This document shows positions 1 to 7,583 of a stretch of 64,000 nucleotides of DNA, one piece after another. The position numbers and the translations under genes were made by a program. Below the pieces are notes generated by a model. That model had not been told where the DNA came from, did not search any database, and saw nothing but the letters and a program-made list of their open reading frames with translations. Location: assembly GCA_002307135.1 (NCBI GenBank), contig DBTQ01000015.1:1-64000 (forward strand). The letters run 5' to 3'. Every line of letters begins with the position of its first letter. Positions within the stretch are counted from its first letter, which is position 1. This DNA is from Bacteroidetes bacterium UBA1312 (GTDB lineage: Bacteria > Bacteroidota > Bacteroidia > Chitinophagales > Chitinophagaceae).

Positions 1-502
1 TTTCCCAAAAATTATCTTTTTTATTACCTTTTAAAATACGGTCTTCCGAAGTCCATTTTTTCCACTCGTTATAAGCCTCCTTATCGAAAGGTAAACCTTC
101 CTTTTCATCTCCTTCAAAGACCGTTACATACAAACGGTCTTTATCCAATTGCAACACTTTTGTAAGCAATTCCCAACTCCACTCAATGGCTTCTTTTTTG
201 AAATAATCGCCGAAGCTCCAATTGCCCAGCATTTCAAACATGGTATGATGGTACGTATCAACACCTACTTCTTCCAAATCATTGTGCTTGCCACTTACCC
301 GTAAACATTTTTGTGTGTCGGCGATACGCTTGCTTTCCGGATTTTTATTGCCCAAAAAATAATCTTTGAACTGATTCATGCCCGCATTGGTAAACAACAA
401 TGTTGGATCATTCTTCACTACTATAGGTGCAGAAGGTACAATTGTATGCCCTTTGGATTTAAAAAAATCGAGAAATTGTTGGCGTATTTCGGCTGATGTC
501 AT
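1..502 (-). CDS. alaS: Alanyl-tRNA synthetase, N-terminal part (partial)
   Basis: The reverse strand encodes the first ~167 residues of AlaRS, cut by the window edge. The protein opens MTSAEIRQQFLDFFKSKGH, followed by the class II aminoacylation core: the motif-1 region with PTLLFTNAGMNQFKDYFLG and then KCLRVSGKHNDLEEVG and HHTMFEMLGNWSFGDYF. These blocks are diagnostic for AlaRS, which charges tRNA-Ala in the cytoplasm. The ATG at 500-502 is the natural start because it gives the family's usual N-terminus. A TAnnTTTG -7 element lies about 58 bp upstream, and a short hairpin sits in the predicted leader. The editing and C-Ala domains lie outside the window. Confidence 0.97.
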   Translation of the reverse strand, partial: MTSAEIRQQFLDFFKSKGHTIVPSAPIVVKNDPTLLFTNAGMNQFKDYFLGNKNPESKRIADTQKCLRVSGKHNDLEEVGVDTYHHTMFEMLGNWSFGDYFKKEAIEWSWELLTKVLQLDKDRLYVTVFEGDEKEGLPFDKEAYNEWKKWTSEDRILKGNKKDNFWE

Positions 503-523
503 TATATGTATTATTTGCTAAAC

Positions 524-540
524 GTAGTGCTGTCCACTAC
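524..540 (-). promoter_or_regulatory. Small hairpin in the alaS leader
   Basis: Inverted repeat GTAGTG/CACTAC with a 5-nt spacer, located 22-38 nt upstream of the alaS start and downstream of the predicted -7 element, so it would be in the mRNA leader. Its function is unknown. Confidence 0.35.
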
Positions 541-559
541 TCATTGTATAAACAGGTCG

Positions 560-567
560 CAAAAATA
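560..567 (-). promoter_or_regulatory. Putative -7 element of alaS
   Basis: The reverse strand reads TATTTTTG, matching the Bacteroidota sigma-A -7 consensus TAnnTTTG. No clear TTG lies 19 bp further upstream. Its place 58 bp before the alaS start is reasonable. Confidence 0.5.
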
Positions 568-681
568 CATTATCCATTATTCATTTTTCGATTCTGTAAT
601 AAAAAGTATTGGGTTCCCATTTGTATTTAAAAGTATATAAATGCTCGTATCGTTTAAATCCCGCTCAATTCTATTTTTTTG

Positions 682-711
682 TTGTGCAAAATTTTGTATT
701 TGATACCTTTG
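682..711 (+). promoter_or_regulatory. Promoter of fumC (TTG-N19-TACCTTTG)
   Basis: TTG at 682-684 and TACCTTTG at 704-711 are separated by exactly 19 bp, a full match to the Bacteroidota housekeeping promoter TTG-N19-TAnnTTTG. Transcription should begin near 716-718, giving a ~40-nt leader before the fumC ATG at 758. Confidence 0.8.
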
Positions 712-757
712 CGCCGTAAAAGTATTATTTCATTAATAAATCATTCAAAGACCAGTT

Positions 758-2155
758 ATGGAATTCCGTATCGAAAAAGACACCATGGGCGAAGTAAAGG
801 TACCCGCCACAGCATATTATGGCGCACAAACGCAACGCTCTATTGACAATTTCAAAATAGCACAGGACATTAACCGTATGCCTAAGGAAATTATTCGTGC
901 ATTTGCCTATTTGAAAAAAGCTGCTGCATTGACGAATATGGAATTAGCAGGGCTTCCGGCTGAAAAATGCAAATTAATTGGTCAGGTATGTGATGAAATA
1001 TTAGAGGGTAAGTTGGACAATGAATTTCCATTGGTAGTATGGCAAACTGGTTCGGGCACACAAAGCAATATGAATGTAAACGAAGTGGTGGCTTACCGTG
1101 CGCATGTATTGAACGGAGGTAGCCTTACTGATAAAGAAAAGTTCATTCATCCCAATGATGATGTGAATAAGTCACAGTCCTCAAATGATACGTTCCCTAC
1201 GGCTATGCACATTGCAGCCTACAAAATATTAGTAGAAACAACAATTCCCGGTATCAAAAAATTGCGTGATACCCTTGCACAAAAATCGAAAGATTTTATG
1301 CAGATCGTAAAAATAGGTCGTACACATTTTATGGATGCAACACCTATTACTTTGGGACAAGAAATAAGTGGTTATGTATCACAACTCGATCATGGTTTGA
1401 AAGCCATTAATAATAGCTTAGCTCACCTGAGTGAACTTGCATTGGGTGGTACTGCTGTAGGAACGGGTATTAATACACCGAAAGGCTATGATGTACATGT
1501 TGCGGGCAAAATCGCAGAATTGACGGGATTGCCATTTGTTACTGCCGAAAATAAATTTGAAAGCCTTGCAGCGCACGATGCTATTGTAGAAGCTCATGGC
1601 GCTTTGAAAACTGTTGCAGTAAGCCTGATGAAAATAGCCAACGATGTCCGTATGCTCAGCTCAGGACCACGCAGTGGTATTGGTGAAATCATGATTCCGG
1701 ATAATGAGCCGGGCTCATCAATTATGCCAGGCAAAGTCAATCCTACGCAATGTGAAGCACTAACTATGATCGCTGCTCAGGTAATGGGTAATGATGTCAC
1801 TATTGGTATCGGAGGTTCTAATGGCCATTTCGAATTAAATGTATTTAAACCCGTAATGATTATGAATTTCTTACACAGTGCACGCCTTATTGGTGATGGC
1901 TGTGTTTCGTTCAATGATAAATGCGCAGTGGGTATTGAGCCTATTGAGAAAAATATCAGAGAGCATGTTAATAATTCATTGATGTTGGTAACAGCATTGA
2001 ATACAAAAATCGGTTATTACAAAGCCGCTGAAATAGCACAAACAGCACATAAAAAGGGACAAACACTAAAGGAAACGGCGATCGAATTGGGCTATGTAAC
2101 AGCCGAACAATTTGATGAGTGGGTAGATCCAAAAACAATGGTTGGCAATATCTAA
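758..2155 (+). CDS. fumC: Class II fumarate hydratase
   Basis: Iron-independent fumarase that interconverts fumarate and L-malate in the TCA cycle; a cytoplasmic homotetramer in the family. The 465 residues match the usual FumC length. Signature blocks are visible: GSGTQSNMNVNEV near residue 97, HPNDDVNKSQSSND near 130, and the catalytic-loop signature GSSIMPGKVNP near 317. GTGIN and KIGYYKAAEIA in the C-terminal domain fit FumC. It could only be confused with aspartase or argininosuccinate lyase, and the GTQSNMN/HPNDDVN blocks favour fumarase. It is monocistronic, with its own full-consensus promoter upstream and a strong hairpin terminator downstream. Confidence 0.96.
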   Translation: MEFRIEKDTMGEVKVPATAYYGAQTQRSIDNFKIAQDINRMPKEIIRAFAYLKKAAALTNMELAGLPAEKCKLIGQVCDEILEGKLDNEFPLVVWQTGSGTQSNMNVNEVVAYRAHVLNGGSLTDKEKFIHPNDDVNKSQSSNDTFPTAMHIAAYKILVETTIPGIKKLRDTLAQKSKDFMQIVKIGRTHFMDATPITLGQEISGYVSQLDHGLKAINNSLAHLSELALGGTAVGTGINTPKGYDVHVAGKIAELTGLPFVTAENKFESLAAHDAIVEAHGALKTVAVSLMKIANDVRMLSSGPRSGIGEIMIPDNEPGSSIMPGKVNPTQCEALTMIAAQVMGNDVTIGIGGSNGHFELNVFKPVMIMNFLHSARLIGDGCVSFNDKCAVGIEPIEKNIREHVNNSLMLVTALNTKIGYYKAAEIAQTAHKKGQTLKETAIELGYVTAEQFDEWVDPKTMVGNI

Positions 2156-2180
2156 TCGTAAACAATAATTTAAAAGAGAA

Positions 2181-2211
2181 AAAGCTTGCTGCGATACAGC
2201 AAGCTTTTTTT
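2181..2211 (+). terminator. Rho-independent terminator of fumC
   Basis: An 11-bp perfect stem AAAGCTTGCTG/CAGCAAGCTTT with a 5-nt loop, followed by a T run, 25 bp after the fumC stop codon. Confidence 0.85.
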
Positions 2212-2260
2212 GTGCGCCTAATATTTACTCGAGCGAAACAATATTACTACGTAATTAAAT

Positions 2261-2297
2261 AAACATGCCGCCTGCTTATGAAACAGACGGCATGTTT
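2261..2297 (-). terminator. Terminator hairpin downstream of the M43 protease gene
   Basis: Stem AAACATGCCG/CGGCATGTTT (10 bp) with additional inner pairing, 20 bp beyond the stop of the reverse-strand protease gene. The flanks are T/A rich on both strands, so it may work in both directions between the convergent genes. Confidence 0.7.
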
Positions 2298-2316
2298 ATT
2301 AATATTTATTCAGGAA

Positions 2317-5300
2317 TTAGTGTGCTAACGTAATAGTAGCAGTTCCGGTTTTTCCATCAGTATCATGGATAACTACAAAGTAATTACCATTGCCGAGGTT
2401 AGACAAATCAATTGATTTTTGAGTAGTATTTTCTATTAGACTGTGATAAACGCGTTGTCCTGTAACGGTAAATACATCGACACTAACATTTACTTTCAAT
2501 GTACCCCAATCCAATGTGATATTTCCTGTGGTCGGATTTGGATAAATCCTTACTTCGCTCATATTAACCGGACTTATGGAAAGCAGGGCTATATGCAACA
2601 CATTAGATGTTGCAGAATTACAGCCACTGTTTACAACTACTGCATAATAATTACCGATTTCTGTTGGGTGATAAGTAGCACTTGTTGCACCAGGAATCAA
2701 TCCATGAGGACCATACCATTGAATTCCTGTAGGTACACTTGATACTAACAGATTACCGATCAAGGAAATAATAGGGGCAGAAGGAGTCGCTCCGCGAGTG
2801 AGAATGATTGGACCATATATCAATGAATCCACTGTATTGCAAGAGCCCGCTGTTACATACATTTTACATACTATTGTATCATTATTAGCAAATGTTGTAC
2901 TACCAAAGATAGAACCATAAGACATTAATGTACTGTTGACATACCAAGCTACAAGTGGCGATCCACCGCCATCTGTTGCGACTGCTGTAAACTCTAACAA
3001 AGAATCGAGGCATCCCGGATTTGAACCACGGCTAATATTAACCATTAATGTCGGAACAACTTTAGGGTTACGGTTTACAATGAATTTGTTAGACCATGCA
3101 GTATCATTAGCTACTGCTACACACGGATGGTTTGAAATCATACGGCATCTAACGCTATCATTATTTTTCAAATAGGTATTCGTATAAGTACTTAAAGTAG
3201 CACCTGCAACTAAAACGCCATTCACATACCAAGTATATACTGGCGTTGCTCCTCCATTGTTTGGCGTAGCAGTAAAGGTTAGCAATGTGCTGTCGCATGA
3301 AGGGTTAACACCAGTGGTTAATGCAATATTAACACCAGGAGCAACTGTGCCAAAAACAATTTTAATCGAATCGGAATTGACTGGCGTTGTTGAACAAGCT
3401 GAGTTTGGAGTAACGTTGCACCAGATATAGTCTCCAGCTACAAGTGTATTCGTAGCAAATGTATCCACATTGAAGCCAACGTTGATACCGTTACGTTTCC
3501 ATTGATAAACAGGAGAAGGACCACCAGAGCTTACATTTACTTTAAATACGAGTGGTTGACCTGCGCAACCAGGGTTTGCACCATTTCTAAGCGTTATCCT
3601 TGCTGTGGCACCAATCGAAGATGAAATACTTGCTACCCAAGATCCTTGAGCACTATCAGCACCACAACTTCCTGTATAATAAGTTTTACACATCACAACA
3701 TCACCATTCTTTAATGTACTTGTTGTATAAGTGCTTGTTGTTACACCAACGGGTAAGTTATTGACAAACCAGCTATAAGTAGGAGTCCCTGTAGTGGTAG
3801 CTTTAAATGTTAGACTTGAGCCAGTACACGCTGGAATAGTGCCTGAAGTAAGGCCTATATAAACAGAATCTGCACTTATTGGATTTTTGATATAAACACC
3901 ATAGTCTTCTGCTTGTCCGTTTGGAATAGGTCCACAAGCATAATCTGTAACAGAAGAAGTCGAACGAACTGCTACAACACGCATACGTAACATATTACAA
4001 GTAGTAGCACCTGTAGCAGGGATAGTAATATTACCTGAATGAACTTCTGTACCAGTGGTTGTACCATTGTGACTAAATACCAATTCGCCAGCATCTGCAA
4101 AACTACCATTGTTATTAAAATCAATAAATACTCTTACGTTTTGTTTGGTTGTCTCTGTTGTTACATTTATAGGATAAACAGAACCCGATTTTACATAACT
4201 CTGTTGCGTATAAGCATGATCTACATAAGTAGCGCTATTTTCCATAGACTGACTTCCAGTCCATACAGTCAAACCATTAAAATCAACGATATAGGGACCG
4301 TCACTAGAAGCGCCAGTAGAAGATGTAGGGATACAAGCCGATGTAATCGTTCCTACCGGAGCTAAGCCACCGGATGAAGTCAAATAGCCACTACGCTCAT
4401 TATGCATAACGTTGATTACACGTAAACGCTGACCTGCAGTAAAGCGATTCGGTGGGCATTGTGTATAATCCATGAAGTTGTGCTGTACATTTTTATAGGA
4501 ACCACCAGTGCATGGATTGACATCATTTGGTGGACACCATGTACTTGGGAAAGCAACATTTTCTCTGATATGAGGTTCCGTATCGCAAACTAAATCGCCA
4601 TCAGTATTACAATTTGTATTTGGTGGGCAAACGGGCACACCACTACCTGGGAAAGTTTCATCACCTTCAAAAGTATGGTACAAACTATATGCATGACCAA
4701 ATTCGTGCGTAATAACGGAACTACCCGATTTTGCCTGAGAAGCAACCATCACCATTCCATCACCTATCGGGTAACCAGGAAAATATGCATAACCGGCTAT
4801 ACCACCTGTAGATGTCAAATCATTACCGTCAATTTTATTAACAACATAAATATTATAGTAATCAGCAGGATCGTATCGGCTTAATGCTTTCACGGAAGCA
4901 TCAGAAGCTCCGGCAGAACTCCTATACACACCATTAGCAGCATAACCACTCAACACAGAACCATCTACACGAAGAATACCTGTAGTAGCAGCACCAGTTG
5001 GTGAACGCTTTGCCAATATAAATTTAATCGGGATTCGAACACCCCCACCACTAGCACCTGTTGTTGTATCTGGATAAGATGGCCAAGTAGCCGCATATGA
5101 CTGATTAAGATACGAAATCATACTCGTAAGCTGTGCATCAGTTGGATTGTAGAGTGTACCAATTGCACCACCCGTATGGATTACATGTATTACAACCGGA
5201 ATTTCATACACATAACCAGTAGGTGTATAAGTAAGAAAGGAGGTAGCACTTGATGTTGCTAAACCAATCCACCTGTTTTCCATGGTTTTTACGGCTTTAG

Positions 5301-5427
5301 CATACTCTGGGTTTGCAGCTTTCATTTTTGCATTCAAATTATCGAAGCCGCAAGGCAACGATTGCGCAAAAGATGTAATGCCCATAAAGAGCATCAAAAA
5401 GGATAAAAGTGATAACTTTCTTGCCAT
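2317..5427 (-). CDS. Secreted M43 (pappalysin/cytophagalysin-like) metalloprotease with T9SS type A tail
   Basis: Predicted extracellular zinc protease of 1036 residues. The start is placed at the ATG that opens MARKLSLLSFLMLFMGITSFAQ, a typical signal peptide; the 34 codons further upstream look non-coding. The zinc site HEFGHAYSLYH begins at residue 241 and is followed by a FMDY Met-turn, as in M43 enzymes. A GEVED-type domain follows (about residues 380-510; FIDFNNNGSF, NGQAEDYGVYI), then about four Ig/PKD-like repeats of ~95 residues, each with an N-P-x-C or similar opening and a W-(Y/F)-VN-type core. The C-terminus holds a T9SS type A sorting domain (VRIYPNPTTGNITLDWG). The protein should be exported by Sec, moved across the outer membrane by T9SS, and cleaved. 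Single-gene unit. Confidence 0.92.
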   Translation of the reverse strand: MARKLSLLSFLMLFMGITSFAQSLPCGFDNLNAKMKAANPEYAKAVKTMENRWIGLATSSATSFLTYTPTGYVYEIPVVIHVIHTGGAIGTLYNPTDAQLTSMISYLNQSYAATWPSYPDTTTGASGGGVRIPIKFILAKRSPTGAATTGILRVDGSVLSGYAANGVYRSSAGASDASVKALSRYDPADYYNIYVVNKIDGNDLTSTGGIAGYAYFPGYPIGDGMVMVASQAKSGSSVITHEFGHAYSLYHTFEGDETFPGSGVPVCPPNTNCNTDGDLVCDTEPHIRENVAFPSTWCPPNDVNPCTGGSYKNVQHNFMDYTQCPPNRFTAGQRLRVINVMHNERSGYLTSSGGLAPVGTITSACIPTSSTGASSDGPYIVDFNGLTVWTGSQSMENSATYVDHAYTQQSYVKSGSVYPINVTTETTKQNVRVFIDFNNNGSFADAGELVFSHNGTTTGTEVHSGNITIPATGATTCNMLRMRVVAVRSTSSVTDYACGPIPNGQAEDYGVYIKNPISADSVYIGLTSGTIPACTGSSLTFKATTTGTPTYSWFVNNLPVGVTTSTYTTSTLKNGDVVMCKTYYTGSCGADSAQGSWVASISSSIGATARITLRNGANPGCAGQPLVFKVNVSSGGPSPVYQWKRNGINVGFNVDTFATNTLVAGDYIWCNVTPNSACSTTPVNSDSIKIVFGTVAPGVNIALTTGVNPSCDSTLLTFTATPNNGGATPVYTWYVNGVLVAGATLSTYTNTYLKNNDSVRCRMISNHPCVAVANDTAWSNKFIVNRNPKVVPTLMVNISRGSNPGCLDSLLEFTAVATDGGGSPLVAWYVNSTLMSYGSIFGSTTFANNDTIVCKMYVTAGSCNTVDSLIYGPIILTRGATPSAPIISLIGNLLVSSVPTGIQWYGPHGLIPGATSATYHPTEIGNYYAVVVNSGCNSATSNVLHIALLSISPVNMSEVRIYPNPTTGNITLDWGTLKVNVSVDVFTVTGQRVYHSLIENTTQKSIDLSNLGNGNYFVVIHDTDGKTGTATITLAH

Positions 5428-5541
5428 TTTATCTTTATTTTTATAATTAGTTATAGTTAAGCTAAGCGTAAAAATAATGTTTCTTATTGATATTTTATGT
5501 TTTTTTTCACAACTAAATGCAATTAACAAAAAAATTAAAAA

Positions 5542-6291
5542 TTACTTCTCAGCTGTATAAAGCGTAGTTATACCAAAGGTAAGCGGGTGAGCTGCAGCAT
5601 TTTTAAAGCCACAATTATTAAGTATGTTACAAAAATCCTGCCCTTCAGGAAATGCCATTACGGACTCCGGAAGATATGTATAAGCAGTGCTGTGTTTTGA
5701 AACACACTTACCAAATAGAGGCAAAATATATTTAAAATAAACCGCAAATATATGCTTTACAGGAAAGCCCTTAGGCTTGGAGAATTCTAAAATGGCTACT
5801 CTTCCGCCAGTTCTCATCACTCTGCTCATTTCTGCAAGTCCTTTTTCCAGATGCTCAAAATTACGCACACCATATGCACATGTTACCGCATCAAATTGAT
5901 TATTGTCAAAAGGTAAGGCTTCACTATCCGCCACACGCATCTTTATCCGGTTATTCATATTTCTGGTCGCTATCTTCTCTTTTCCTATTTCCAGCATCTG
6001 AGCCGCAATATCTATACCGGTTATATTACTTTCTCCTATTTGTGTAGCAGCAGCAATGGCCAGATCACCTGTACCTGTAGCTACATCAAGTATATTTTTA
6101 GGATTTATAGTTGCAATGCTTTTAATCGCTTTTTTGCGCCAGCCTTTATCGATTCCCATCGAAAGTATATGGTTGAGGAAATCATATTTACCTGCAATAT
6201 TGTTGAACATGTCAGCAACTTGCTCTTTCTTGCTTAATTTTGACAAAGCATCGGGCACAACGGAGTTGTGTTTCATAGTATTATTAGTCAT
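5542..6291 (-). CDS. ubiE: Demethylmenaquinone methyltransferase
   Basis: SAM-dependent C-methyltransferase (UbiE/MenG) that makes menaquinone from demethylmenaquinone. Family blocks: VADMFNNIAGKYDFLNHILSMGID near the N-terminus, the SAM-binding loop LDVATGTGDLAI, CAYGVRNFEH, and the C-terminal YTYLPESVMAFPEGQDF. I chose the ATG at 6291; an ATG 15 bp further in (6276) is possible, while the more upstream codons overlap the predicted promoter. If the -7 element at 6305-6312 is real, the leader is very short. Divergent from engB, sharing only ~35 bp between start codons. Bacteroidota respire with menaquinone, so the menaquinone role is preferred over ubiquinone. Confidence 0.95.
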   Translation of the reverse strand: MTNNTMKHNSVVPDALSKLSKKEQVADMFNNIAGKYDFLNHILSMGIDKGWRKKAIKSIATINPKNILDVATGTGDLAIAAATQIGESNITGIDIAAQMLEIGKEKIATRNMNNRIKMRVADSEALPFDNNQFDAVTCAYGVRNFEHLEKGLAEMSRVMRTGGRVAILEFSKPKGFPVKHIFAVYFKYILPLFGKCVSKHSTAYTYLPESVMAFPEGQDFCNILNNCGFKNAAAHPLTFGITTLYTAEK

Positions 6292-6304
6292 CTGATGGAG
6301 GTCA

Positions 6305-6312
6305 CAAAAGTA
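6305..6312 (-). promoter_or_regulatory. Putative -7 element of ubiE
   Basis: Reverse strand TACTTTTG matches TAnnTTTG. It lies only 13 bp before the ATG at 6291 and 28 bp before the ATG at 6276, implying a very short leader. Confidence 0.5.
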
Positions 6313-6326
6313 CAGCACAAAAACCT

Positions 6327-6941
6327 ATGGAAATAAAATCAGCAAAATATTTAATTAGTAATGTGGACTGGGCTGCCTGCCCTAAGCCGGACAAGCCAGA
6401 ATATGCGTTTATTGGTCGATCTAATGTGGGCAAATCATCGCTCATCAATATGCTCTGCAATCAAACTAAACTGGCCAAAACATCGGGCAACCCAGGTAAA
6501 ACACAACATATCAATCATTTTGTCATCAATTATGACTGGTATTTGGTTGATCTTCCAGGATATGGTTACGCCAAAGTATCACGAAACCAGAGAGCTGAAT
6601 TTGGCAGAATGATTGCAAACTATCTACAAAATCGACAAAATTTGATGGCTGTGTTTGTACTAATCGACAGTCGTTTAAAACCTCAGGCACTGGATCTTGA
6701 ATTTCTCCGGCAACTTGGAGAATGGGGTGTTCCGTTTAATGTGGTTTTTACAAAAGCAGATAAAAATACCCAATCGGAAACAGCCCGGAATGCAAAAAAT
6801 TTTATTAACAAGATGAAAGAAGAATGGGAATACATTCCCAAGAGTTTTGTAACAAGCGCCGTAAAATTTTTAGGTAGAAAAGAATTGCTGGGTTATATTG
6901 ATGAACTCAACAATGTCTATTATAATGGTGATGACGAGTAA
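6327..6941 (+). CDS. engB: Ribosome biogenesis GTP-binding protein EngB/YsxC/YihA
   Basis: A 204-residue TRAFAC-class GTPase needed for late 50S subunit assembly. The G motifs are clear: G1 GRSNVGKSS near residue 30, a G2 threonine in the GKTQHINHF segment, G3 DLPGYGYAKV at about 75, and G4 TKADK at 142. Length matches the family (about 195-210). The motif order and the short C-terminus without KH or other domains separate it from Era and Der. It starts back-to-back with ubiE. The downstream gene at 7001 follows after 59 bp and may be cotranscribed. Confidence 0.95.
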   Translation: MEIKSAKYLISNVDWAACPKPDKPEYAFIGRSNVGKSSLINMLCNQTKLAKTSGNPGKTQHINHFVINYDWYLVDLPGYGYAKVSRNQRAEFGRMIANYLQNRQNLMAVFVLIDSRLKPQALDLEFLRQLGEWGVPFNVVFTKADKNTQSETARNAKNFINKMKEEWEYIPKSFVTSAVKFLGRKELLGYIDELNNVYYNGDDE

Positions 6942-7000
6942 GACATAACGCTTCATTTGTCCAAAATAAATTTTTCCTTTAAATACAAGAGCTAAGCAAT

Positions 7001-7507
7001 ATGTTGAGCCAATTTTTACCTAAAATAAAATTACAAGAATTGCAACGTCTCAAAGAGCAGCACGAAATAGAGGCGCTCTATGAAACATTAGTGTTGCCAC
7101 TACATGAAGAATTATACAAACGTCAGGATTTTTCATTCATAGAAACGTTGTCTCCTGGTCAAGAGCTATTGATACGTTACGATTATGTACGGATGCAGGT
7201 TTTGCAGGGCGGCTTTATTCAACTGATCCAAAACGGATATATCAATCTCCTATTGGCAATGCCGGAAATGCTGATACAAGTGGGCGCTCCTGAAATGGCA
7301 AAATTGCTGGATGATGTACTAAAAGTATATACGCTCAATGTCGATGACCTGAGCAAGGAGACTACGGTAGAGGAGTTTGCAAAACTCTATCAAGAGTTCA
7401 TCGAATTTGAAGAATTGGACGAACGCTTTACAAAACTCAATCCAGCAACAGAAATGGCAATAGTAGATTATGCTTTAAAATTTCCCGATGAATTTATAGA
7501 GCTGTAA
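7001..7507 (+). CDS. DUF4375 (DMP19-like) domain protein
   Basis: A 168-residue, mostly helical, acidic cytoplasmic protein without signal peptide or membrane segment. The segment from SPGQELLIRYDYVRMQVLQGG through FIQLIQNGYINLL resembles the conserved core of DUF4375/DMP19-type proteins (an LSPGQ...V..GGF.Q...N.G pattern). The molecular function is not established from sequence; DMP19 of Neisseria is described as a DNA mimic, but I would not transfer that role on this evidence. It lies between engB and the M49 peptidase on the same strand with short gaps. Confidence 0.7.
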   Translation: MLSQFLPKIKLQELQRLKEQHEIEALYETLVLPLHEELYKRQDFSFIETLSPGQELLIRYDYVRMQVLQGGFIQLIQNGYINLLLAMPEMLIQVGAPEMAKLLDDVLKVYTLNVDDLSKETTVEEFAKLYQEFIEFEELDERFTKLNPATEMAIVDYALKFPDEFIEL

Positions 7508-7583
7508 ACTCGACATCCGAAATAAAAGTAATCAATCCAATTTTCACTGTTTATCTTTATTCCTTCTTAAATATTTACTCACA

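Noticed and set aside
5428..5529. 34-codon N-terminal extension of the M43 protease
   Set aside because: The extension precedes a complete signal peptide that begins at the ATG at 5427.
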